DNA of 6,129 nt from Burkholderiales bacterium (GCA_021205255.1 JAJPXW010000034.1:1-6129), one strand, 5' to 3'. Counted from the first letter of the stretch, positions 1 through 5,700 are shown. Made by a program: numbers and translations. The notes: a model not told the origin generated them from the sequence alone.

Positions 1-746
1 CCGATACGCCAGCCAGCCAAGGTATAGCTCTTACTCATCGTAAAGGATTCAACGGCTACATCCTTAGCCCCTTCTACTTGCATGATGGACGGAGCCTGGT
101 AGCCATCAAATGTGATATCGGCGTAGGCCAGGTCATGAACGACATAAATACCGTATTTCTTAGCCAGTGCAACAACTTGCTTGAAGAAATCCAGATCTAC
201 GCATTGAGCGGTTGGATTGCTTGGAAAACTCAAAATCAACAGCTTGGGTTTAGGCGTGCTTTCAGTAATTGCCTTTTCTACTTCAGCGACGAAATCAATG
301 CCTGGCATCATGCGGAAACTTCTAACATCCGCACCTGCGATGATGCAACCGTAAATATGAATAGGATAGCTGGGGTTTGGCACCAGCACGGTATCGCCTC
401 TGTCTAGCGTAGCCAGCATCAGATGCGCAATGCCTTCCTTAGACCCTATCGTTACAATGGCTTCGGTGGCAGGATCCAGGTCTACGTCATATTTGCGTTT
501 GTACCAGTTGCAGATAGCTTTCCTTAGATTAGGAATGCCTTTGGATACCGAATAGCCATGCGTGCCGGATCTGCTTGCAACTTCAATAAGCTTATCGACA
601 ATGTTCGGAGGGGTATCGCCAGAAGGGTTGCCCATGCTGAGGTCAATAATATCCTCACCTCTCCTACGCGCCTCCATCTTCTTCTCACCAGTGATATTGA
701 AGACGTAATGTGGAAGACGTTTGATACGCGGGAAATCATTGTTCAT
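1..746 (-). CDS. alaC: AlaC-type alanine (glutamate-pyruvate) aminotransferase, N-terminal part
   Basis: This is a PLP-dependent class I/II aminotransferase of the AlaC group, cytosolic, expected to interconvert pyruvate plus glutamate with alanine plus 2-oxoglutarate. I translated 248 codons before the window edge; E. coli AlaC has about 412, so roughly 160 C-terminal residues lie outside. Visible signatures are RLPHYVFNIT (10-19), SMGNPSGDTPP (37-47), GSKEG (101-105, cofactor phosphate), VPNPSYPIHIYG (122-133), FPSNPTAQCV (174-183, with Asn177), VHDLAYAD (203-210, with Asp205 and Tyr208) and SKSYTLAGWRIG, where Lys239 is the Schiff-base lysine and Arg247 follows eight residues later as in the fold family. 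Similarity to AlaC extends along the whole stretch and is closer than to LL-diaminopimelate aminotransferase. The ATG at 746 has AAGGA (755-759) eight bases upstream. It lies 210 bases downstream of phoH and probably has its own promoter. Confidence 0.93.
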   Translation of the reverse strand, partial: MNNDFPRIKRLPHYVFNITGEKKMEARRRGEDIIDLSMGNPSGDTPPNIVDKLIEVASRSGTHGYSVSKGIPNLRKAICNWYKRKYDVDLDPATEAIVTIGSKEGIAHLMLATLDRGDTVLVPNPSYPIHIYGCIIAGADVRSFRMMPGIDFVAEVEKAITESTPKPKLLILSFPSNPTAQCVDLDFFKQVVALAKKYGIYVVHDLAYADITFDGYQAPSIMQVEGAKDVAVESFTMSKSYTLAGWRI

Positions 747-754
747 TTTGGTAA

Positions 755-759
755 TCCTT
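755..759 (-). promoter_or_regulatory. Ribosome binding site of alaC
   Basis: AAGGA on the minus strand, eight bases before the ATG at 746. It fixes the alaC start; the preceding intergenic DNA has no competing start with a comparable site. Confidence 0.7.
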
Positions 760-851
760 GTTTCGAAAAATTGTGGGATTTGGTTGGCAATTTGTTGAAT
801 TTAACACTATTACGGAGCTGTAAGGAAATAACTTTTAACAAAATTTAAATA

Positions 852-879
852 ACTACCCAAAGTTCAACCTCTGGGTAGT
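852..879 (-). terminator. Hairpin between phoH and alaC, possible intrinsic terminator
   Basis: A perfect 8-base inverted repeat, ACTACCCA (852-859) and TGGGTAGT (872-879), encloses a 12-base loop. Read on the minus strand it lies about 80 bases after the phoH stop and is followed by the U-rich stretch TATTTAAATTTTG. That suits an intrinsic terminator for the dnaB-DUF456-phoH transcript. The stem is only half GC and the U-tract is interrupted by A, so termination may be partial and some transcripts could read into alaC. Confidence 0.45.
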
Positions 880-880
880 C

Positions 881-961
881 TATAGGCTCTTCTATTTATT
901 GTGTTTTCAGATAGTTACTTCAGTTCTAAAAGCCAAGTCCGAAAACTAAGGAAGAGCTATA
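881..961 (-). repeat. Long nested inverted repeat across the phoH stop codon
   Basis: The arms TATAGGCTCTTC (881-892) and GAAGAGCTATA (951-961) pair over 11 bases with a single bulged G. Inside them GTTTTC (903-908) and GAAAAC (941-946) form a second, nested pair. The phoH stop codon (957-959) lies within the outer stem. In RNA from the minus strand this would be a large 3' hairpin directly before the 852-879 hairpin. It may be a 3'-end stabiliser or part of a terminator; the function is inferred. Confidence 0.4.
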
Positions 962-2651
962 AAGTTGTCGCCGCAAAATCGGCCAACCTAGATCTTTCGC
1001 CTCGTTGCATCGTGATGTGACCTGAATGCGACCAGCCTTTGAAACGATCAACTACATAAGTCAGACCTGAAGAGCCTTCTGTTAAGTAAGGCGTATCGAT
1101 CTGACCAATATTTCCAAGGCACACCATCTTTGTTCCAGGACCAGCTCTAGTAATGAGTGTCTTCATTTGTTTAGGCGTCAAGTTCTGCGCTTCATCGATA
1201 ATGACGAACTTATTTAAGAAAGTCCTTCCTCGCATAAAGCTCATTGACTTAATGCGTATTCTTGAGCGAATAAGCGTCTCGGAAGTCTTGCGGCTCCAGT
1301 CGTTTTGCGTGCCTTGGGTAAGCACTTCAAGGTTATCGTCAACGGCCCCAAGCCAAGGAGTCATTTTTTCTTCTTCGCTACCAGGCAGGAATCCAATATC
1401 TTCACCCACGGAAACAGTTGCCCTAGTGACGATAATCTCATTGAACTTTCTATTTTCCAGAGTCTGCGTCAAAGCCGCAGCCAAGGCTAATAAGGTCTTA
1501 CCAGTGCCAGCAGGACCAAGTAGGGTTACGAAATCAATATCTGGATCAGTTAATAGACTTAACGCAAAACTTTGCTCACGGTTACGCGCAGTAATACCCC
1601 ACACTGAATTCTTTTGGTGAGAAAAGTCCTTAATCATCTTAATGACGGCCGTATCATTTTCTACGGATTTCACTTGGCCATAGAAGGGCATGCCATCATT
1701 TTCAAGCCATACAAATTCGTTGACTCGGAACTGGGCCGGTAGCGGGCCAGTAACCTCGTACCAAGTTGCTCCGTCTTTTTGATAGGACTTCAGAGAATTA
1801 CTGTGCTGGCTCCAGAAATCTTCCGGCAGATGGCGCTCGCCACTATAAAGAAGATCGGTATCTTCAAGAATCTTGTCATTGAAGTAGTCTTCAGCTTCCA
1901 AATCTAGTGCGGCTGCTTTCAGGCGCATATTTATGTCTTTGGAAACTAGGATTACCGTCGTATCGGGCTTCAGTTCTTTTAATCCTTTAACTACTGCCAG
2001 TATCTGGTTATCGGCCTTTCCTTCAGGAAGCATTGGCAGCTTGTCGGGAAATGATGTTGTCTGTACATAAAGACGTCCAAGACAATCGACATTGCCTAGC
2101 ACATTTAAAGGAATGCCATCGGCAATCGGATTGGATAGATGCTGCATGACAGCGTCAAGAGAACGACTGACTTGCCTAGCGTTACGAGCTTCATCAGTTC
2201 TACCGCTCTTATGATTATCTAGTTCTTCTAGGGTAATCATCGGCAAGTAGACATCGTGCTCCTTAAAACGGAAAAGACTTGAAGGATCATGGAGCAGAAC
2301 ATTGGTATCTAGAACATAGAGGATAGCTCCTTTACCGTGTATAGCTTTGCGGCGCTTCCTAGAGGACGCTGTATGCGTCTGTTGGCTGTCGGACAAAGTT
2401 CTCTCTTCGTCCTGCATCGACTTGACCGGAGCTTTTTCCAAAGGAGGTACCGTTTCGATAACCGGCGCTTCCTCTACAACCGGAGTTGCTTGAGCAGCTT
2501 TCGGAGCTGCCTTAATCTGTTTTTTAGAAGCCGATTTTTTAGGGGCAGCCTTAGCCTTCAAGGTTTCCTGCATTTCCTCATAGGAATCAAGCTGCTCGGG
2601 TAGATCTTTTAATATTGAACCGCGCTTTTGCGGAGCTTTGGGCAAAGGCAT
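957..2651 (-). CDS. PIN domain-PhoH family ATPase (YlaK/PhoH2-like)
   Basis: A 564-residue cytosolic protein fusing a PIN nuclease domain to a PhoH ATPase. This is the YlaK/PhoH2 architecture, in which mycobacterial members act as RNA helicase plus RNase. Residues 1-105 are a low-complexity tail rich in Lys, Ala and Pro, ending in the basic patch RKRRK. The PIN domain (about 110-255) shows VLDTNVLLHDP (Asp115), TLEELDNHK and LVSKDINMRLKA, the usual acidic residues. The PhoH domain (about 350-564) has Walker A GPAGTGKT (379-386), VGEDIGFLPG, Walker B FVIIDEAQNLTP (482-493) and MQRGERSRLADFAA near the end. The start is chosen at ATG 2651, with AGGA (2660-2663) eight bases upstream. A TTG at 2678 would add nine residues but has no ribosome binding site. 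It follows DUF456 by 47 bases, probably in the same operon. Confidence 0.92.
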   Translation of the reverse strand: MPLPKAPQKRGSILKDLPEQLDSYEEMQETLKAKAAPKKSASKKQIKAAPKAAQATPVVEEAPVIETVPPLEKAPVKSMQDEERTLSDSQQTHTASSRKRRKAIHGKGAILYVLDTNVLLHDPSSLFRFKEHDVYLPMITLEELDNHKSGRTDEARNARQVSRSLDAVMQHLSNPIADGIPLNVLGNVDCLGRLYVQTTSFPDKLPMLPEGKADNQILAVVKGLKELKPDTTVILVSKDINMRLKAAALDLEAEDYFNDKILEDTDLLYSGERHLPEDFWSQHSNSLKSYQKDGATWYEVTGPLPAQFRVNEFVWLENDGMPFYGQVKSVENDTAVIKMIKDFSHQKNSVWGITARNREQSFALSLLTDPDIDFVTLLGPAGTGKTLLALAAALTQTLENRKFNEIIVTRATVSVGEDIGFLPGSEEEKMTPWLGAVDDNLEVLTQGTQNDWSRKTSETLIRSRIRIKSMSFMRGRTFLNKFVIIDEAQNLTPKQMKTLITRAGPGTKMVCLGNIGQIDTPYLTEGSSGLTYVVDRFKGWSHSGHITMQRGERSRLADFAATTL

Positions 2652-2659
2652 TTTTCTTA

Positions 2660-2663
2660 TCCT
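2660..2663 (-). promoter_or_regulatory. Ribosome binding site deciding the phoH start
   Basis: AGGA on the minus strand, eight bases before the ATG at 2651. It supports that ATG over the in-frame TTG at 2678, whose upstream bases are AT-rich with no purine tract. Confidence 0.6.
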
Positions 2664-2698
2664 GCCAATCAATGGCAATGTTGTTCTAAATAGTCGTT

Positions 2699-3184
2699 CT
2701 AAATTAAATAATCGGCGACAAGCAGACCAATTATCGTAAATGCAAGTCCTAGTTTAATAGTGATGCCTATTATCATGCCAAGCCAAGTGGCAAAACCTAC
2801 TTTCCCGCTTTTTACCATGTCTTGATTACTGAGGAACTCACCAATAGCAGCTCCTAGCAACGGCATAAAGATAAGACCCCACAGGCCTGAGAATATTCCG
2901 AGGATAGTTCCTACGACAGAACCGATAATTCCTAGCTTGGAAGCCCCAGCTCTTTTTGCTCCCATGGATTGGGCTACCCAATCGACAACTGCTCCTAGTG
3001 CTGCCAAGATGCCGATGACTACTACCATAAAAACGCTAATTTGCTGGTAATTGTCTATGGATGCCGCAAGCCAAGAGCCTAAAAACATAAATATGAGCCC
3101 TGGAATAATAGGAACTACCGTTCCTACTAGTCCAATTAAAATCATGGCTATGGCTATTGTCCATAAAGTAGCGTCCCACCACAT
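2699..3184 (-). CDS. DUF456 family integral membrane protein
   Basis: A 161-residue, very hydrophobic protein that I recognise as DUF456. Its biochemical role is unknown. The family hallmark is near the N-terminus: LVGTVVPIIPGLIFMFLGSWLA (about 19-40, written here only as position plus the core VVPIIPGL at 23-30). Likely membrane segments are 8-40 (a re-entrant or paired segment broken by the prolines), 49-68, 84-116 and 130-159. The glycine-rich stretch 83-115 (GIIGSVVGTILGIFSGLWG and following) suggests tightly packed helices. A short basic loop, GAKRAGASK (75-83), separates the halves. The ATG at 3184 follows the dnaB stop by 15 bases. AAGGAG (3196-3201) overlaps that stop, so translational coupling is plausible. 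Length is normal for the family and nothing is missing. Confidence 0.85.
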   Translation of the reverse strand: MWWDATLWTIAIAMILIGLVGTVVPIIPGLIFMFLGSWLAASIDNYQQISVFMVVVIGILAALGAVVDWVAQSMGAKRAGASKLGIIGSVVGTILGIFSGLWGLIFMPLLGAAIGEFLSNQDMVKSGKVGFATWLGMIIGITIKLGLAFTIIGLLVADYLI

Positions 3185-3199
3185 TTTCCTGACTTCTCC

Positions 3200-4213
3200 T
3201 TATTCTTGTCCGTTTGAAGTCCACTCCTCTCTTGCTTTATTTAAGAAGAGAGTGAATTGGCCTTCGTACACCATCTCAATTATGCCTGTTGGACCGCTTC
3301 TTTGCTTTCCAATAATGACTTCAGCTTCTTTTTCGTTTTCCGGAGTCAATTCGTAGACAGCTTCGCGGTGCAGGAAAATAATAACGTCTGCATCTTGTTC
3401 AATTGCGCCTGATTCACGCAAGTCGCTCATCATTGGTCGCTTGCTATCTCTTCTTTCTTCGACTTTACGGCTTAATTGTGAAAGTGCGATGACAGGAACT
3501 TCCAATTCCCTAGCTAGTGTTTTTAATCCTCTTGATATGGTTGCAACTTCAGTTGCTCTATTTTCGTTGGCTCTGGAGTTATCGGAAGACATTAACTGCA
3601 GGTAGTCAACCACAAGTAAACCTAATTTGCCACATCTGACTTTTAGCTGGCGAGCTCGCGAACGGATATTAAATAACGTTAGAGTACTAGAAGGGTCGAT
3701 TTGCATATTGATATTGTCTGCAACCAACTCTTCGCAAGCATCGTAAAAGCGAGTCCAATTATTCTCAGAAATCTTGCCGCTCTTCAATTCATCCTGAGGA
3801 ATGTGGCCGACGGCGCTAATTAGACGAATGGCTAATTCTTCAGCTCTCATTTCCAGTGAGAAGATGCCGACTGGCAACGAATTACGAGCTACGTTAGCGG
3901 CAATATTCAAGGCAAAGGCCGTCTTACCCATTGAAGGTCTGCCAGCAATAATGATTAACTGACCAGGATGCAAGCCGTCCGTCATACGGTCGATATCGAC
4001 AAATCCAGTACTGATGCCGCGAGTCTGACCTTCTTGAAGAGGATTTTTCTTCAGTTCATCAATTTCTTCCTGGACATTTTTAATGGCATGCTTCAAAGAA
4101 ATAAACGAACTGCTTGCTTGACCGAGTTGCTCGGAAACCGCTAGCACTTTCTTTTCAGCCGAATCTAAAAGTTCAGTTGCATCCTTACCTTCCGCATTAA
4201 AGGCTTCGGCCAC
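3200..4213 (-). CDS. dnaB: DnaB C-terminal RecA-like helicase segment, possible reinitiation product
   Basis: The motor part of DnaB, in the same frame as the N-terminal piece. If translation restarted at GTG 4213 it would give 337 residues; only a weak AGG about ten bases upstream supports that start. In this numbering the motifs are Walker A GRPSMGKT (91-98), H1a FSLEM (118-122), Walker B LLVVDYLQL (199-207), H3 ALSQLSRKVEERRDSKRP (243-260) with SDLRESGAIEQDADVI (263-278), and IIGKQRSGPTG (300-310), whose Lys and Arg are the family's finger residues acting on the neighbouring subunit's ATP. Nothing is missing from the ATPase core. The strong conservation argues that the gene was under selection until very recently or still is. 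Its stop, TAA at 3200-3202, is 15 bases before the DUF456 start. Confidence 0.75.
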   Translation of the reverse strand: MAEAFNAEGKDATELLDSAEKKVLAVSEQLGQASSSFISLKHAIKNVQEEIDELKKNPLQEGQTRGISTGFVDIDRMTDGLHPGQLIIIAGRPSMGKTAFALNIAANVARNSLPVGIFSLEMRAEELAIRLISAVGHIPQDELKSGKISENNWTRFYDACEELVADNINMQIDPSSTLTLFNIRSRARQLKVRCGKLGLLVVDYLQLMSSDNSRANENRATEVATISRGLKTLARELEVPVIALSQLSRKVEERRDSKRPMMSDLRESGAIEQDADVIIFLHREAVYELTPENEKEAEVIIGKQRSGPTGIIEMVYEGQFTLFLNKAREEWTSNGQE

Positions 4214-4249
4214 TATTTCGTTACCTACGCTAATAAGAAGTCTGCGAAT

Positions 4250-4291
4250 AGCACGGTAGCGAATAATTTAAGCGTAGCGAATAATATTGGC
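4250..4291 (-). repeat. dnaB: 12-base direct repeat flanking the dnaB internal stop
   Basis: On the minus strand ATTATTCGCTAC occurs twice with an 18-base period, once just before and once just after GCT TAA. The peptides are IIRYA and IIRYRA. In other DnaB proteins these two stretches are not alike, so the identity may come from a local copying event that also introduced the stop. Coordinates are given to the nearest few bases. Confidence 0.6.
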
Positions 4292-4606
4292 TGTTCCAGG
4301 ATTGAAGTCGTCCATCCTATTTAAATATTCGAAGCCACCAGTTTTTATTTTTTGGAATTTTTCATTAAATTCATCTAATACCGTAATGACGTCGGCAGGA
4401 CGGCCAGAAGAAATAAGATCATAGATTGCCTGATAGATTAGTCGGTTTCCATAATCGTAGAAATCATCGGCCCGAATCCGGGTCGAGATCATGTCCATAG
4501 TGCCGTTGTCAACAAGAAGCGAACCGAGGACTCCATTTTCAGCTTCTTTGGAATATGGAGGGATTCGGATGTCCTTCAGTTCCGCATCGTTTGGTGCTGT
4601 TTCCAT
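4268..4606 (-). CDS. dnaB: DnaB N-terminal domain segment, ended by the internal TAA
   Basis: This 112-residue piece holds most of the DnaB N-terminal domain, which forms the collar of the hexamer and contacts primase and loader. The family signature is PPYSKEAENGVLGSLLVDN (17-35), followed by DDFYDYGNRLIYQAI (47-61), the segment SGRPADVITVLDEF (68-81), then GGFEYLNRM and the NPGTANIIRYA end. The stop falls at the start of the helical hairpin that normally completes this domain, so this piece alone would lack the hairpin and the linker to the motor. Upstream of ATG 4606 there is only a weak purine stretch, AAAGAG (4612-4617). The region before it is divergent from the plus-strand genes, so the operon promoter should lie in 4613-4740. 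Confidence 0.7.
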   Translation of the reverse strand: METAPNDAELKDIRIPPYSKEAENGVLGSLLVDNGTMDMISTRIRADDFYDYGNRLIYQAIYDLISSGRPADVITVLDEFNEKFQKIKTGGFEYLNRMDDFNPGTANIIRYA

Positions 4607-4704
4607 GACCACTCTTTAAATAGATATATGATTAGCAAATCTAGATATACACAACACCTTGTGCTTTTGTATTGGAGAACCAGAATAGAGTTAGGTATTG
4701 TGCG

Positions 4705-4722
4705 TTTTCCAGTAATGGAAAA
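4705..4722. promoter_or_regulatory. Perfect dyad upstream of dnaB, operator-like
   Basis: TTTTCCA and TGGAAAA are perfect inverted copies separated by GTAA, an 18-base dyad about 100 bases before the dnaB ATG. The spacing and symmetry suit a dimeric regulator. There is no T-run on either side, so it is not a typical terminator. The regulator is unknown. Confidence 0.35.
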
Positions 4723-4805
4723 GTTATCTTATAGCAGGTGTTAGAAGAGGGGGCAAACCTGGCCATTGAAGAAAACCTCAAGAAATTCACATCTCAGGGA
4801 TTTAG

Positions 4806-4852
4806 TGGAATGGGTTTTCGATTACCCACTCCTAGGGGAATTCCCAATTCCA
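4806..4852. repeat. Cluster of palindromes
   Basis: TGGAATGGG (4806-4814) and CCCAATTCCA (4843-4852) are inverted copies apart from one bulged base. Between them are TGGGT/ACCCA around an 8-base loop, CCTAGG (4831-4836) and GGGAATTCCC (4836-4845). Several alternative folds are possible. It could be the remnant of a mobile repeat or part of a structured RNA. Confidence 0.35.
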
Positions 4853-4933
4853 GATTCTCAGTATCCAAAAGAAAAATTTGTGGCCACACCAATTTAAATA
4901 CTGCTTTTAGGAATCTGGTAAGAAAACAGACTT

Positions 4934-4954
4934 GCCAGAAAGTAGGTATCTGGC
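4934..4954 (+). repeat. Short hairpin upstream of the helix-turn-helix gene
   Basis: GCCAGA (4934-4939) and TCTGGC (4949-4954) form a perfect 6-base stem with a 9-base loop. There is no T-run after it. It lies about 85 bases before the ATG at 5040. Confidence 0.25.
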
Positions 4955-5039
4955 TAAGAAGGCTCATTGTTAGGCTTGCTTTTCATTAAAGTTGTCATGG
5001 CACCCTAAACTTAACGCCTTGCCGATACAGGCCAAGTCG

Positions 5040-5300
5040 ATGGCATCGATGGAAAATAAATCTAGCAACAAGTTCAGGCTATATAAATACGATATTCAGT
5101 TAAGTGAAGTCCAACGTAAAGAGCTAGAACGCATTATTAACGACCCTGACTCCCCGGAGCGTCAGTTCGTCATTGCTAATGCATTATTACGCTTAGATAA
5201 AAATAGAGATCCTTCAGAATGGAACACAATGAAGGATGTTTCCGATTTCACAGGTCTCTCTATTAACCAACTATCGAGCCTGAAAAAAAACGGTACCTAA
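5040..5300 (+). CDS. Helix-turn-helix protein resembling the IS630-type transposase N-terminus; frame breaks at A8
   Basis: As read this gives 86 residues. The pattern IQLSEVQRKELERII, then SPERQFVIANALLRLDK, then TMKDVSDFTGLSINQLSSLKK resembles the LSxxER-LExLI / RAxxLLxL / helix-turn-helix arrangement that starts IS630-family transposases, so DNA binding is likely. The frame then ends GT-stop, but the preceding bases are a run of eight A (5283-5290). Reading on in the +1 frame gives TVPNGIESVVGEYKPNPSITDDELDD, ending TAA TAG at 5368-5373. This continues the family pattern, which after the helix-turn-helix has a GLExLL-Pro-rich-LTxEE linker. The full product would be about 109 residues with no DDE catalytic domain. 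Start: ATG 5040, with AGG about eight bases upstream. An in-frame TTG at 4992 and an ATG at 5049 are less likely. Confidence 0.55.
   Translation: MASMENKSSNKFRLYKYDIQLSEVQRKELERIINDPDSPERQFVIANALLRLDKNRDPSEWNTMKDVSDFTGLSINQLSSLKKNGT
5283..5290 (+). other. Run of eight A at the frame break, candidate slippage site
   Basis: Eight consecutive A follow codon CTG in the helix-turn-helix gene. Seven (or ten) A would join the frame ending at 5300 to the one ending at 5370. Runs of this length are common sites of RNA polymerase slippage, of indel mutation and of sequencing error; the sequence alone does not separate these. Confidence 0.5.
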
Positions 5301-5392
5301 TGGGATTGAGTCAGTAGTCGGTGAATATAAACCCAACCCTTCTATTACAGACGACGAACTTGATGACTAATAGTTAATTTGAGAATACCAAA

Positions 5393-5578
5393 ATGCCAGA
5401 AAAGAAAAACACTGAAGATCAAAAGCCACAGCCCAAAGATGACAACTTGATTGCCAGTCAAAAAGGAGAGGACGGCACTAACGAGTGGGAACTTAGGATA
5501 ATGCCAGGAGGCATAATTGGATTGTCATTCAAAGACGATAAGAAGAAGCCCACTAGAAGAAGAACACGAAAGAAGTAA
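5393..5578 (+). CDS. Small highly charged hypothetical protein
   Basis: A 61-residue protein I do not recognise. The first 30 residues are hydrophilic and probably disordered (Lys, Glu, Asp, Gln, Asn). A short ordered-looking core, WELRIMPGGIIGLSFKDD (32-49), follows, and the end is strongly basic, KKKPTRRRTRKK (50-61). The basic tail suggests nucleic-acid or membrane-surface contact, as inference only. There is no signal peptide or membrane segment. The ATG has a weak GAG about nine bases upstream. It lies 22 bases after the TAA at 5370 where the +1-frame reading of the preceding gene ends, so the two are probably co-transcribed. The clean open frame, compositional pattern and natural-looking basic end favour a real gene. 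Confidence 0.5.
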   Translation: MPEKKNTEDQKPQPKDDNLIASQKGEDGTNEWELRIMPGGIIGLSFKDDKKKPTRRRTRKK

Positions 5579-5700
5579 TTGAAACGCTCTCTTCACTGAC
5601 CCTTCTTTTCATCAGTTGGCCTATCGACGATATCTTTTGTAAGAAGGATGACAAGTTCTAAAGATGGAAGCGTATTTAGACCAGAAGCTGTCTTGGATTC

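Larger units (their letters stand above)
3200..4606 (-). pseudogene. dnaB: dnaB replicative helicase reading frame with an in-frame TAA at codon 113
   Basis: This is the complete frame of the hexameric helicase that unwinds DNA at the replication fork. It spans 468 codons before its final TAA, normal for DnaB. One codon, 4268-4270, is TAA. Before it the protein reads TANIIRYA and after it IIRYRAIRRLLISVGNEI. Against the family pattern (E. coli ANISAYADIVRERAVVREMI) this aligns without a gap, the stop replacing the usual Asp, Glu, Lys or Arg. It is therefore a point lesion and not a frameshift or insertion. All helicase motifs downstream are intact. DnaB is essential, so either the cell carries another copy, the stop is a sequence error, or the product is made in two pieces or by readthrough. 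The start is taken at ATG 4606; a GTG at 4612 is possible. No intein is present. Confidence 0.8.
4613..5039. other. 427-base divergent intergenic stretch with dyads and short repeats, no convincing gene
   Basis: This separates the minus-strand dnaB operon from the plus-strand small genes and must hold the dnaB promoter, although I see no clean -35/-10 pair. It contains the octamer TAGATATA twice, 21 bases apart (4621-4628 and 4642-4649); the dyad TTTTCCA-GTAA-TGGAAAA (4705-4722); a palindrome-rich patch (4804-4852); and the hairpin GCCAGA/TCTGGC (4934-4954). A GTG-started open frame of 83 codons at 4738-4989 has no ribosome binding site, no recognisable motif and many AGA/AGG codons. I do not call it a gene. 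Confidence 0.5.

Noticed and set aside
78..848. Plus-strand and alternative-frame open readings over 78-848
   Set aside because: These overlap the clearly conserved alaC frame on the minus strand and look like its shadows; 558-848 also has no family resemblance.
1153..2603. Plus-strand open frames opposite phoH
   Set aside because: They are antisense shadows of the conserved PIN-PhoH protein, with no motifs of their own.
2652..2678. TTG at 2678 as the start of the PhoH protein
   Set aside because: There is no purine-rich site upstream, whereas ATG 2651 has AGGA at eight bases.
4268..4270. TAA as a reassigned sense codon in this organism
   Set aside because: TAA ends dnaB itself directly before the DUF456 ribosome binding site, and ends the small charged protein after a natural basic tail, so it acts as a stop here.
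4811..4830. T-arm-like sequence GGGT-TTTCGATT-ACCC suggesting a tRNA
   Set aside because: The stem is only four pairs with an 8-base loop, and no acceptor, D-arm or anticodon arm can be built around it.
4738..4989. GTG-started 83-codon open frame on the plus strand
   Set aside because: It has no ribosome binding site, no recognisable motif and many AGA/AGG codons, and it overlaps the palindrome cluster. It could be a decayed gene but cannot be supported.
4992..5039. TTG at 4992 as the start of the helix-turn-helix protein
   Set aside because: No ribosome binding site is seen and the extra 16 residues do not fit the family pattern, which begins around the LSE motif; ATG 5040 is better.
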